In this document: piece after piece, positions 20,999 to 32,546 of the stretch | How positions within the stretch are numbered: position 1 is the stretch's first letter | How the letters are laid out: each line of letters opens with the position of its first letter | Notes under the pieces: model-generated | What the model saw: only the letters and a program-made list of their open reading frames with translations | What the model was told of the DNA's origin: nothing | Database searches by the model: none | Position numbers and translations under genes: made by a program | NCBI GenBank assembly: GCA_034406715.1 | Contig: CP137868.1 | Location: 186,001 to 250,000, forward strand | Reading direction: 5' to 3' | Origin: Rhodotorula mucilaginosa | Taxonomy: Eukaryota > Basidiomycota > Microbotryomycetes > Sporidiobolales > Sporidiobolaceae | DNA: 64,000 bases

Positions 20999-23169
20999 AT
21001 GCAGTTTGAAGATGCCGACGAGTCTGGCGCCGTCGCTGCGAAGACTGCATCTACACAAGATCTCGCCTCTGCGCTACAGGCTCCTCGACCGGTAGCAGGC
21101 CCCTTCCTCGATGAGCAGCTCTCGGACTCGATGCCGGAGGACGACGACGACGACGAGGACGAAGACTCGGATGAATACTACGAAGGACAAGCCGATGACG
21201 ATCTCGACAGCGGACTGCATGCCGTCATGGACCAGGATTGGGCGGACGCTGCTGGCGGTAAGCAATGCACCGCCTCCTCATGCGAGGTGAGGTGGGCGCG
21301 CTGACGCCTGCAGGCACCGTTTCCGACTGCAGACTTTACCAAGCGTTACAACAGGATGAAACAGCAAGTCCTCGTCGTGCACGGCAGTTCGGGCGGGCGG
21401 GTGTCTGGACCAGAGACGGGAAAATCGGCCAGTTCAGCTCGAGCGGGCGGAGTCTTGCCGGCGGTCAATCGCAGCCGGCGGCAGCCAGCGGCCGCATCCG
21501 GGACAGCAGACGGCGCGAAACCAGGCGAGAAGGCGCCCGTCCATGGCGACAAAGTCACCGACCAGTTGTCCCTCTATTCGCGTTTCGCGTCTCGTCTGCA
21601 GCTCGACCCGCTGTACCAGTCCGGAACCGCCACGCGCAAAGGTGGCTCCGAGAAGATCCTGGTCAAGGACAAGAGCGACCGCGCGACGAACGAACAGGTG
21701 CTCGACCCGCGGACTCGCTTGATCCTGTTCAAGATGATCGGGCGCGGCGTCGTGGAGCGGATCGACGGCTGCGTGTCGACCGGTAAAGAGGCGAATGTCT
21801 ACCACGCGATCTCGCCAGAGGGCAAGCATATCGCCCTCAAGATCTTCAAGACCTCGATCCTCGTCTTCAAGGATCGCGACCGCTACGTAACCGGCGAGTT
21901 CCGCTTCAAATCCGGTTACGCTCGCAGCAACCCTCGCAAGATGGTCCGCCTGTGGGCCGAGAAGGAGCTGCGAAATCTGAGGCGCATGCGAAGTGCTGGG
22001 GTACGCGTTCCGGAGGCGATCGAGGTGCGAGAGAACGTCCTCGTCATGGACTTTGTCGGACAAGACGAATGGCAGTGCGTAACGGCCGTCTTCTTCTGGT
22101 CTCTGTGCGCTTTGTCCTGACACTCGCATGCGAGCAGGGCCTCCCCTCGACTCAAAGATGCGGAGGTACAGCCCGACGATCTGCCGAGGTTGTATATCGA
22201 GATTGTCGTCATCCTGCGTGCCATCTTCCACCGGTGCCGATTGGTGCACGCAGACTTTAGCGAATACAACATCCTGTGAGTCACATGTGGGCGCTTACCA
22301 GGGTATCGATACTGACGAGCTGTCGCGCCTGCAGTTACCACGATGGGCACCTTTGGGTCATCGACGTTTCGCAGTCGATCGAACACGAACATCCCGCTGC
22401 CTTCGATTTCTTGCGCTCGGATATTCAGAACGCCGAAGACTTCTTCGCGAGGCGAGGGGTGAGAACCCTCGGTTTGCGACGAACGTTCAATCTCGTGACG
22501 CGAGACTCGTGGGTCAGCGGCCGCGACGAGACCGATGACGACGTCACCGAGGAGGTGAAACGTCTCCTCGCAGAGGAGGAACAAGAAGCAGCTGCGCCGA
22601 GTGGACGACAGCCGGATCCTTTGACGGAACGTGGAGGGGACCGGTCCGCCTCGGACGAAGCCGTGTTCGCACAGTCGTACATTCCGCGTACGCTCGATCA
22701 AGTGTACGACGTCGAACGCGACGTTGCACGTGTGCTCCGCGGAGAAGGCTCGGATCTCATCTACGCCGACCTTACCGGCGTGGCCAGCGTTCAGAAGGCA
22801 CAACAAGACCGTTCGCTTCCAGCAGTGGCGGAAGGCGACGATGCGCCAGAGGGGGTAAGGGAGAGCGGGCCCAAAGGCGAAGACGAGTCTTCCGACGATA
22901 CCGAGGGCTCAGACGGCTCGGACAGCGACGATCAAGAGGATGCAGACGGCGTGCGACGGCCTCGAGGTAAAAAGTTTGAGGACAAGGACGAGAAAAAGGT
23001 TTGCCTGTCTGTTTTTCTTTGAAGCACGTTGCTCGAATACTGACAGTCAGCGTGCGACATACAGGCGAGACGTCAAGAAGTCAAGGAGAAAGCTCGCGAG
23101 AAGCGCGCGACGAAGATGAAGAAGGGCGAGAAAGCGCGCCGGATCAAGAAGTCGAGCGGGAAGCGATGA
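20999..23169 (+). CDS. RIO1: RIO-type serine/threonine kinase 1
   Basis: Atypical kinase/ATPase needed for late cytoplasmic maturation of 40S subunits. ATG 20999 gives MQFEDADESG and an acidic N terminus (DDDDDEDEDSDEYYEGQ). The intron at 21259-21331 joins to DFTKRYNRMKQQ. Kinase features include the RIO nucleotide loop CVSTGKEANVYHA, the ATP-contacting lysine in HIALKIFKTSILVFKDRDRY, the flexible-loop region YVTGEFRFKSGYARSNPRKM, the hinge ENVLVMDFVGQDEW, the catalytic loop LVHADFSEYNIL and the metal-binding LWVIDVSQSIEHEHP. The C-terminal tail is long, acidic and then strongly basic (KKGEKARRIKKSSGKR), ending TGA 23167-23169. About five introns. All catalytic residues are present. Confidence 0.96.
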
Positions 23170-23343
23170 GAAGTATCCGAGGGATCGACGCCGACGTTCA
23201 GGCCCCGTAATCATCGATTGTTGTGTATTTTCCTCGCAAGACCTGCATGCCATCCCCACGGCTTCCCTCCGCCGGAAAGCCACTCGCGAAACATAGGAGA
23301 ACGTTCGGGATGCATAGTGGCACAACAAGCAAAGACTACCACG

Positions 23344-26300
23344 TCAGGCGAGCAGGAAGCCGCGGATCGAGATCAAGGGTGTGAGGACCTGCGTCGGGAC
23401 TTGCTTCGACGTGCTGTCGATACTCGACGTGTCGTCCTCGGTCATGTCGCCCTCGACTGCGCCCAACACGCTCTCAGGCACGCCGGATGGCATCTGTGAG
23501 CTGCGTCGACGCAGGCGAGTAGGCGTGTCATGGGCGAAGTAGGAGTCGTCGTCTTCTGGCGGCCCCTCATTGGCCCGTCCGGCGACGAGTTCGCGCGACG
23601 CTCGGGCGATCTTGCGAGCGAGGCTCGGCGACAACGGCGCGTCAAAGAGTTCGAGAACGAACCGGCGGGACGTCAGGCGGAACTGATGCTCGGAAAGCAT
23701 CTGCATCGCTCGGCGCATCATGACGGGGGAGGCGAACTCGGCGGGGTGCCGCATCTTCAACTTGCTGAGCGCTCGCGATGATTTGCTCGCCAAGATGTGA
23801 TTCGAGAGGTTGGCCAGCGAGATGAGGATCTCGCGCTGCAGACTCGACCGGGCAGGGGTGAACTCGAGGGACAACGGAGCTTCGACGTATGGACTGTCCC
23901 AAAGCGGAGTCTGTAGAGACCGTGGACCGTCAGTGCAAGGAACGTTCTCAAGCGTGGCTAAGAGACTCACGGCAATGTAGTCGGCAAGGTAGGTTGGCAC
24001 GCAGAGGCCGACCGGTCTGCTGTACAAATCAAAGACGCTCTCCCAGCCGAGCTCGTCGAGGATCTCCGCACCTTCTTCGGTGCTCGTCAAGAGGCAGAGG
24101 GCAAATGTAGCCGTTCTGCGCAACGGATACGAGTCAGCGGCGGCGACAATAGACGCGTCCTTTTCCCGATCCCCACCTACCCTCGTAACGAGAACACCGG
24201 CGAGAATGCCGCAATCTGGACAATCTGAGTCAAGAGGTCGTACTCGTCGAGCAGAAGTAATCCGGGCGACGAAGATCCGATGTGCCCCTGCCAACAAGAG
24301 TCGAGTCAGTGTTTCGTCATAACTTCTGTTGGCGTGACAAGCGGACTCACGAGAGCCCAGAGGACGGCCTTGAGCATGACCACGTAGTCCGCGTCGAGGT
24401 CAGAGTCTTCGTGCAGCGAGACGATCGCGGCAAAGTCCTCGAGATGACCAGCTGCGCGCAGGTATTTGCATCCTTCCTCGGTGCGTACGAGCTCGCCGTA
24501 AAAATGCGGTGGAGGATGCCCATCGAAACTGTGAGCGGCAGGGTGTTAGTTAGGCCTCGACTTGTTGTTGAGATGCTCGACAGCTGCATGCATGACTGAC
24601 TGTCGTTCCGACGAGAGCTCGTCCCCGGAAAAGGTAGCGGCTAAGGCCAACTCGACGTCGACCATATATTGGAGATTGAGTTCCTGTCGGGGAAGTAGCA
24701 TACAGAAGTGAGCAGCCTGGTGAGGCCTTTGCGATGGCTCCGTATCCTCGTACCTCGAACCACGTGTGCAGCTCTTGTTGGATGAAGTCGAGAGAACTGA
24801 GATAACGAACTCCGGCGGTCGTGGACAGGAACCTGTTCCCCCGCCGAGGCGTCAGCAGTTTGCACGCGGTTCGATGGAGTGCTCGTGCAGCGCATGATCA
24901 GTTACTGACCTCGTCATGAGGCCGGAGCCGAGGTCGCCGACAAGTTCGAGCGCCGGTTGCAAGGCCAAAACTTGATCGAGTGTATGTTCGTCTTGGCAGA
25001 TGCGCTCGAGCACCCCCACCACAGTTCGAACGATCTCGGGAGCTGAATCATACAGCTGCTGGACGAGCAGGCGCACGACCCAGTCTGGAGCGCCTCCGTC
25101 GCCGAGTCGAGACGGTACAGGCGAGAGGAGCGTCTCCAAGTGCCGTGTCGCAACCAGGCGGATGTGCTAAACGGGCGACATTCCGTCAGCAATCTCGTGT
25201 GCATCGAAATAGATACGGTAGGAGATGCTATCGTACCTTGAAGCTCGATGTCAACGCTCGTCCCAAGAAAACACGAGCATGGCCATCCCTGCGATCTCAA
25301 AACTCAGCACCGCCCTTGGGAAAGAGAGGAAAAGCAAGCGCGAGCTGACAGTGTGTAGTCGAGATTCTGGATAACGAGCACAACGAGGTCGTCTCGATTT
25401 CGCAACTCGGCTATGCGGTGTATGGCGGTAAAGATTTTGGCCTGGTCGAGCAGCCTAAAAGAATTGGCGCACGAGAGAGTGAGCAGCCGTCCGCCTTGCG
25501 TAAAAGAGCGGCATATCGTACCTCAACCCCTTCTCCGTCCGACTGAGAGCCCCGAGCAGTTTGAAGTAATCGCGCGTGAGAGTTCGTTCGACGCGGAGAA
25601 CCGAGAACACACTCTCGACCCCTGACGCAGTAGGTACCTGCGGACCGGAGATTTGGTCAGCAGAGAAAAAAGGAACGCCGAGCCGCACCACAGCAGGCCT
25701 ACAGTCTCGATCTGAAATAAAGACTCTGCGATCTGGCGGAGCATTTGGTCTTCTGCGAGGTACTCGTAGCCCTCCGGGGTCTGGAGCAAGGTCTCGAGTA
25801 AGGTGCACGCCAAACGAGTCCATTGTTCGTTACTCTGTAGGCATCCCTGATCAGATCGAGGTTTATGAGCAAAGAGTGCACGGAATCTCACCTTTGTGCG
25901 AGGCATGTCACTGTATCGTAGACTATAAGGGTGAAAGAATCCGAGCAGCCGCGACATGAATTTCGTCGCCTTTGTCGCCTCTTCCAAGCGCCTCGGATCG
26001 CGCAGTGGGCCTTCAACGAGGTCGAGCAGGATGTCGCACCTCCAGGGGACTTCGGACCGGGTCGAGAGAACCTCGCTCTCGAGGAGAAGATTGCGGAACG
26101 TGATGTCGTCGACTCGGGAAGCTGCGTTCCGACGGGCTGCCGCAACACGCTGCCGCTGTGATGCAGCCATCTGCAAGGAAATCTGGGACCCAGACTCGCT
26201 GTAGAGGCAACGGCTTTAGCACTCGCTCGAGTTCCTGACGAAACTTCCGGAGTTACGTACGCGAAGCTGCGCGGCAAGCGGGTACCGGGATCGCGACGCC

Positions 26301-28789
26301 GGCTGGCATCGACGGACGAGATTGTAGAGCTCGCGAAACGGCGCGCGTCGCTTGTATCGAAGGAAAGAGTGAGGGCGACGAGCTTCGGCAGCGCCTGTTT
26401 GCGTGACGGTCAACGACGATTCGAGGACAACCTGGTCTTCCAGCAAGAGGTATATGTACTTGTAGTCGGATAGCATGCGCCGGCGGCAACACTCGCTCGG
26501 CAAGACTGCACACGGTAGCAATCAGACGCGAAACTTTTGATGCCGTCGCAGCGTCCTGCTGATCCGTCGCCAAGGTCGCCAAAGCCTGTCGACGGAAGCG
26601 CGATCAGCACGCGGTCAGACAATGGTTCGTCCAAGATCATCTCACGTCGGCAAGTCCGGCCTCGGCAAAGACGAGCAACAGGATGGCCAAGTACTGATCG
26701 ACGAGGTTGCACCTTCTAGGTGCCATCTGATCCTCGGCCTGTTTGGTCGCTCGCGTCGAGCCTGCTGCGCGCCGAGAAGGATCAGCGATCACGCCCGCAG
26801 CGGCTTTGTACTGCAGAGCGAATACTCTGCGAGACAACTGCGTACTGCTGATCGTCCTGCATCGGACGCTGAAGACGTCGAGTAACATGTCGAGCAGGAC
26901 ACCCTGTTTCGGAGGGAGCGTCGTCAGCCGTCAGCCCACTTGGCCGGGAGGACGGGGTTTTGTCATCCGACGGACGCGGATACCGGGAGACTGGTTCGAC
27001 AAAGAGTCGACCAGCGACGTGACCGCCTGCCTTCCGTTGATGTTGAGGTAGAAGAGACCTGGGCGTGCGGAGGAGCAATCGCTGTCAAGAGACAATGTCG
27101 CAACTTTGCCAAACCCGGTCGTAGCTCACCACTCCAGCTCTTCAGAAGCATCGCGACAATTTCGGCGCTCGCCTTGACCTTTTCGAGGACGAGCGCGCCG
27201 CTACCGTACACTTCGGTGAAGCCTGCCAAGACAACCTGCAAGTCAAAGGTCAAAAGGCAGAACAGGGCGGCCGCTGAGCCTGGACCACGTGGCTCACTCA
27301 CCTCGAGATCTATCCCTGGGCGAAGCCACTGCCGAGTCTCGGGATGGTCGACTGCCACCAGGAAGAGGCGGGCGGCGTGACGCCCGAAATCGAGCAGGCT
27401 GTCCGAGAGGGCCTCGAGGACGGTGCGCAGGCCGTCAGAGACGACAAGAAGCGCCAAGTTCCGCACGACTGTACAACCCGTATTTCACACATCAGTACCT
27501 CATCAACATCAGCGGCCATCCCTTCAAAGCTAGGCTCACTCAGTTCTCCGAGCACCTCAAGAGCCGCCAATCGTAACTTTTCCTCGGGAGCGTCGGCGAT
27601 CGCGATGACGGCCCGGAGGACGCCGATCGGTACGATCCCTCGTGATTCGTGAAGCTTGCCTCCGGCGTGCTCGACCATGGCCCGGACGAGTCGCAAAGCG
27701 TGCTGTTTCTCAAAGTCGAAGCGAGCATCTCGAGCTAGCGTCCTGTCGGGAGAAGGGGGTGGAGGAGTGAGCGCGCCGGAGGTGCCCGATGGAAGAGACC
27801 CGGACGTACTTGACAAGGAAGTATTCGAGGTGATGTCGTGTCAATTGCGCAGCATCGCTGGCATCGACCATGAGATGCCTGAGGAGGCGATAGGCACCTG
27901 CTCGCACTTGAGTTCCGGCGGCATCGGCGAGGCATTCCATGATACTGATAGCTCGGGCGGGCAACGTCAGCGCGGGATCTCTGGGCGATGGTGATGGGAC
28001 AACTCACCTCGGGAGATGCCGGTCCACGCGCAGCGCAAAGTTGACCGTCGGATCCCGCTCAATCTGCTCCACCACAGCGTCCATGGTCCGGATCCGCTGC
28101 GCGGCATCTTGGAGGTGTGCGAGACTGTCGAGATCACGTTCGAGAGCCACTTGGCTCGCCCAGTCTTCGAGGCGACCTGCAAGTGGGCACCATTGTTAGT
28201 CAGAGTCGGTTCCGTTCCGGCTTCATGTCGGTCGGGAGACGTACGTTCGGCGGCGGCTTCTCCAAAATGCGAGTTGAAAGCCAAGCTCGTAGAGCTCGCT
28301 GACATATCCGCGGTGGTCTCTCGGCCAGCGACTCCGTTGGCGACTTGGGCCAGCGAAGGCAACTCTGCAGCAGCAGGGTCGTTCTCCCCTGCAAGAAGGT
28401 GCTCCCCGGTCAGCGCGACTTTGGACAGAGGATACGGGTGCGTGACTGGTCCGACTTGCATGCTGCTTGTTGGAGACGCGCGAGCTGCGCCTCGAGCGCG
28501 GGGATATCCTTGCGCGCCTGCGCGAGGACTGCCCGAATCGCGAGCAGGTCGACGTCGGACTCGACCGGTGCGCCTTCCTCGAGCCGGCGTTCGAGCTCGT
28601 CAGCCCCGGCGACGACATTTCGCGCGTCCTCGAGCTCTTGCTGGACCCTCTGCAGCTGTTGGCGGCGACGAGGAGGACAAGCCGAGTCAGTGTTTCGGGC
28701 GGTGGTGGGGAGAAGTCGCCGCTCGGCGTCGCGCAGACTGGGGCAGCATAGCACGCCCGACTTGCCTCTCCCTGCGAGTCCCTCACCAT
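23344..28789 (-). CDS. TSC11: TORC2 subunit, Rictor/Tsc11/Ste16 homologue
   Basis: Scaffold of TOR complex 2, which phosphorylates AGC kinases and controls actin and sphingolipid homeostasis at the plasma membrane. The first coding exon appears to be the ATG alone (28787-28789), followed directly by gtgagg; the next exon gives LQRVQQELEDARNVVAGADE, a coiled coil. Rictor N-terminal armadillo repeats follow: FDFEKQHALRLVRAMVEHAG, VLRAVIAIADAPEEKLRLAA and IECLADAAGTQVRAGAYRLL. The middle domain has WTRLACTLLETLLQTPEGYE, RDYFKLLGALSRTEKGLR and ELRNRDDLVVLVIQNLDYTL. The domain V region has TATFALCLLTSTEEGAEILD and LGWESVFDLYSRPVG. It stops at 23344-23346. Well over a dozen introns and around 1,350-1,450 residues, in line with fungal homologues. 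Confidence 0.92.
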
Positions 28790-29044
28790 CCGAGACGCAC
28801 GCCGATCGGAGGGGAATCCGCCGCTGCAGCCGAGTCACGAGTGTTTGGAGTGCACAGCTGCGCGAGAAAGAAAATTGCAAAGGCGAGAGGCAGCGAGGAA
28901 ATTTACATTACAAAAAGTGGTGTAATGTTTTGTAATGGCGAGTTTGGGCGCCGGCGCCGTCGCCCGCCGCGCCGCCTCGTCGTCGGCCGGGCGCCTCGAG
29001 TTTTGTCCTCCAGGTCGTGTCTTCACCCCCTCACCCTCGTCGCA
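28790..29044. promoter_or_regulatory. Bidirectional promoter of TSC11 and RPL17
   Basis: Start codons of two divergent genes lie about 255 bp apart. The spacer contains a distinctly AT-rich block (28900-28936, acattacaaaaagtggtgtaatg) with the inverted words CATTAC/GTAATG in otherwise very GC-rich surroundings. Ribosomal-protein promoters often carry such nucleosome-free AT patches; the specific factor is unknown. Confidence 0.5.
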
Positions 29045-30499
29045 ATGGCAAGTCGAATCACCGGTCTGGACGCGTCTGCTGCCACCCGAGCCAGTCACGC
29101 CCCGCCCCCCTCGCCCTCGACGAGTTCCGGATCCCGTCTTGAGCTGGGAAAAAGCTCGCCGTCGCCAGAGCCGCCTTGCCTCGGACTCGCCCCCCCTGGA
29201 CCGCGCGCTGAGCGCACAGACGGGATTCGGCAAACGCAGTGGTGGAATACCAGGAGGGCAGCAGGAAGGGCGACGCACCCAGGTCTGCGGGTGGGACAGC
29301 AGCCGGGGTGGCTCGAGTCGGCGAGCACGAAGGGCAGGGGCTTCCAGCGGCGGAGCAGGCAGCGAAACGGCTCGCGCCGGGCTCGAGGGCACGCACACGG
29401 TCTGCATGAGCCAGCCTCAACGGTCAGCACGCGGGCTCGGCGCGTGGCGCTCGGCGTCGTCGTCGTCGCGAGCGGCGGGCGATCGTGCCTCGCCCGGCTC
29501 GAGCACTGCTCGCCGCCGGAATCGATTCTCGTGCTCGCCTCGCGCCATATACAGGAGGGCATCGCATGGCTCTGGGACATGCACGCTGACCTATGCACAT
29601 TCTTCTCGTCCCGCCGCGCAGGCCAAGTACGCGTCGTCGCACCTGATCACGGACCGCAAGGCCGTCGGCATCTCGAAGGGCTCGTACCTCCGTGTTCACT
29701 ACAAGAACACCCGGTGCGTCTACCATACTCTATCTGGAGTGGCGTTTGCGGTATACGAGCGGTCGCGGGGCAAAGGGCGCCGGGCGAGGGGTCAGAAGCT
29801 GGTGCTGACAATGTCGGTGATCGGTTACCCCTGCAGCGAGACGGCTGCCGCTGTCCGTGGTCTCTCGCTCGCCAAGGCCGTCAAGTTCTTGGAGGACGTC
29901 CAGACCCACACCCAGTGTGTTCCGTTCCGTCGCCACAACGGCGCCGTCGGCCGTACCGCCCAGGCCAAGATCCACGGTGTCGTCCAGGGTCGCTGGCCCG
30001 TCAAGTGAGTCTCTCGCGCGCATACCCGGCTCGAACACAGACACAATACTGTGCGTACTGTGCGCACGAGAGACGCGGAACGCTGATCGAGGGGGTCGTT
30101 TCGCCAGGTCGGCCAAGTTCCTGCTCGCGCTCATCAAGAACGCCCAGGCCAACGCCGAGGTCAACGGCCTCGACAAGGACGAGCTCTTTGTCCAGAACAT
30201 CGTCTGCCAGCAAGCCCCGAAGATGCGGTACGTCCACGGCGGGCGGAAACGCGAGAAATCGGCGTCGTACTGATTTTTTTTCGATTTTTCGCTTCCTCGC
30301 TCGTCTCCGCTCTCGCTATACCCTTTGGGCCTCACTACACGCTCTCTACAGCCGTCGTACGTACCGGGCACACGGAAGGATCAACCCCTACCAAAGTTCG
30401 CCTACGCACCTCGAGGTTATCCTTGCGCCGCTCGGTGCTGAGGTTCCGGCTGCGTCGGAGGATGTCGAGGAGGCGACCGTCGAGGCGATCGAGGCGTAG
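29045..30499 (+). CDS. RPL17: 60S ribosomal protein L17 (uL22)
   Basis: Large-subunit protein lining the exit tunnel. Strong exons start at 29622 ([20 protein letters not shown]) and continue [89 protein letters not shown] and [20 protein letters not shown]. Family members start M-V-R-Y or similar, so the upstream exon should supply just the start Met. No ATG-gt exists upstream, but ATG at 29045-29047 is followed by gcaagt, a good GC-AG donor, giving a 574-nt first intron. The tail is acidic ([16 protein letters not shown] 30497-30499). Other introns are canonical (gtgcgt near 29714, gtgagt 30005, gtacgt 30228). About 185 residues, the normal length. Confidence 0.93.
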   Translation: MASRITGLDASAATRASHAPPPSPSTSSGSRLELGKSSPSPEPPCLGLAPPGPRAERTDGIRQTQWWNTRRAAGRATHPGLRVGQQPGWLESASTKGRGFQRRSRQRNGSRRARGHAHGLHEPASTVSTRARRVALGVVVVASGGRSCLARLEHCSPPESILVLASRHIQEGIAWLWDMHADLCTFFSSRRAGQVRVVAPDHGPQGRRHLEGLVPPCSLQEHPVRLPYSIWSGVCGIRAVAGQRAPGEGSEAGADNVGDRLPLQRDGCRCPWSLARQGRQVLGGRPDPHPVCSVPSPQRRRRPYRPGQDPRCRPGSLARQVSLSRAYPARTQTQYCAYCAHERRGTLIEGVVSPGRPSSCSRSSRTPRPTPRSTASTRTSSLSRTSSASKPRRCGTSTAGGNARNRRRTDFFSIFRFLARLRSRYTLWASLHALYSRRTYRAHGRINPYQSSPTHLEVILAPLGAEVPAASEDVEEATVEAIEA

Positions 30500-30925
30500 A
30501 GAGGATGCAACTGGTGCTCTCTCTGTGAATGCCTGATGCCATACGCCGGCGGGGTCGGTAGAGCGTCGTTGCACTACCGTCGAGAAATCGAACGACAGAA
30601 GACTTTCCTCACCTCGCGCCCCAGCGCTTCTTGCCGGCTCGCTAGCCTCTTGCGATTGTTGCTCTGATGAGGGACGCCGTTTCACGGCGACTTCCGAGCG
30701 CGAGAAGAGCATCGCCGTCAAGAGAGGCACGAAGCGCCACCGCCTTCTCACCTTACGAGTCTCCGCACGCCGTTCGGCATGGCACGGAGCTCTCCCTTCT
30801 GCTTGCTTGCTGCGTACTGGCCCTGCTTGGTCTTCTCCCAAACATACGAGGCGGCCAGCAACAGTGCATCCTTGCGCTCTCGTAAATGGGCACGTCCAAG
30901 TGAAGCGACGGCAAGCTCTCCTCCC
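30500..30925. other. Spacer between RPL17 and the recombinase gene (convergent)
   Basis: About 425 bp, 3' side of both neighbours. It marks the left edge of the accessory island. I see no gene, inverted terminal repeat or target duplication. Confidence 0.3.
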
Positions 30926-31081
30926 TCATGCGCGCCAGTTTCCCACCGACTCGCCAGCTACTTGTGAGCATTTGCCTGTCAATAGAAGTGACGTACAGCA
31001 ACTTCCAAAGGCAAAAGGGGAAGAGAGATACGGAACGCCACTGCCAGCCTCCCTCCCCTTCTTGCGATTGCTCCGCAGACA

Positions 31082-31119
31082 GTGTCCGGAGCACATTGCT
31101 ACTGCCCCTTTGTATGCCA
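31082..31119. repeat. Short dispersed repeat, copy A
   Basis: The stretch gtgtccggagcacattgc followed by tactgcccctttgtatgcc matches 35542-35575 in the same orientation with a 3-nt gap and few mismatches. It covers the 3' end of the recombinase coding region. Confidence 0.55.
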
Positions 31120-32504
31120 GTGAGTTGAGGCGCTCAAGTTTGTCCTTGGCCGCAGCAATCTGCTCGAGCACTGAGGCGCCCTCGTCATCCTCTGCAATGG
31201 CCGTCTCGACCTCCTCGTTCTCGAGCGAATACTCGCCGCTCAGGTGACCACGCTTCCAGCGGCGGAAGTCTTCCACGTTGCCTGCAAGTGCAACAGGACC
31301 CATGTTGGCCTCAAGCTGCAGAGCAACCAACTGTACTGCTGCACTCATCGCGACCCGCTGAGGGTGACCGGCCAGCGCGAGTTTGTGGTCAACTTCCTTC
31401 TGCTCCTGCGCCGGCAGCTCACCAAGCATGAGCTGCACCACCGGAAGCAGCAAGACCCCGCAAGAATAGTGCGAGTAGGTGACATCGCGAGCTGCACCGT
31501 GAACCCCCTGAGACAGGACCTCACGAGCGGCGTCTCGGCCGAGACCAATCTGCGCCATCTCGCCAGCAACATGACGGAACGCATACATGCTTGCGCTGCC
31601 ACCAATCCCAGCAAGCGCGTGGGTCTCCTGAAAGTGCTGGGCGAAGCCGGTGACCGTCAAAGGGCCTCCGGTCTTGCCGCCGGGGCCGCGGGAGGCGCGG
31701 AAGACAGCGCTGTCTCCGATCCCAACGATCCGGCTCGCGGATGAGAGGAGGAACTCGTCAACGCTTTGGTAAGGCGCACTGATGCCGGTTGGGAGGACGG
31801 GAGCAAGCTCTGAGCGGTGGACGAGGAGGGAGACGAGGATCGGGACCGGGTCAAACTGCAGGTTCGCATGCTTGGTGATGGGTGGAATGCGAGTGGCCTC
31901 GTGATGCTGATTGGCGAGCTCATCGTTGTTGTCTTTGTGAGATGGAGGACGAGCATATAACATCCCGGATCAAGTTGTTGAAGTTCCACCTGGAAGAGCC
32001 GCCTCCGCCAGACTGTCAGAATCTAGATCACAGACGGAACATGATGACCCGAGGGACTCACGTTGGACGCCTTTAAAAAGAGCTTCTTGCCGTCGGAGCG
32101 GAAGAAAGAGCCGGGTCGCGCGCCGGACAAGAACGCGAAAACAATCGCCAGGGCACGTTGCAAGCTGCAAGACAATTGATTCACCAGCAAAGAGAACGGA
32201 CAGGGAAGTGCAAGGCTTATGAAGCAGGCTCACTAGTTCGGAACGTCCCTTGGGTCCTGCACGGCCATCGCCTGTTGATAAGCCGTGGTGATCAAGAGCG
32301 ATGCTTCGACCGCTCCGTAGAACCTGCCGCCATTGCGCGTTCGATCCAAGTTGCGCCGGAGGACAGTAGAGCTCGTCCACGCCTGCAGTTGTTGGTGGAG
32401 CGAGCTCTGGATGGCAGCACTGCCGGCGATGACCTGCCCCAGGTCCTTGGAAGCCACGTCGGAGCGAGCACGCAACTGTAGAGGGACAGTTGCCTCGGTT
32501 TGGG

Positions 32505-32546
32505 GGGGGGGGGGGAAGGGGGGGGGGGGGGGGGGGGGGGGGGGGA
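32505..32546. repeat. Long G homopolymer (C on the coding strand)
   Basis: About 40 nearly uninterrupted G, broken by a single short AA near 32517. On the leftward strand it forms a C tract between donor gtgcgt and acceptor ctacag, so it falls inside an intron of the recombinase gene. Exact length is probably unstable and hard to sequence. Confidence 0.85.

Noticed and set aside
21434-22249. Long leftward open frame opposite RIO1
   Set aside because: It is the antisense shadow of the kinase coding sequence in GC-rich DNA; its translation has no independent protein features.
12933-23169. A metabolic or secondary-metabolite gene cluster
   Set aside because: ETFB, GPI12, HIS1, POLD4, MOB1 and RIO1 belong to unrelated processes and use separate or divergent promoters.
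28900-28936. A second MITE near the RPL17 promoter, because of the TGTAATG/CATTAC words resembling the MITE interior
   Set aside because: No CAGTGTTG-type ends or target duplication; the block is only about 36 bp and is better seen as an AT-rich promoter patch.
28016-29600. Very long rightward open frame opposite the TSC11 5' end running into RPL17
   Set aside because: Arg/Ser/Pro-rich antisense translation; the leftward Rictor exons and the RPL17 exon structure explain the region.
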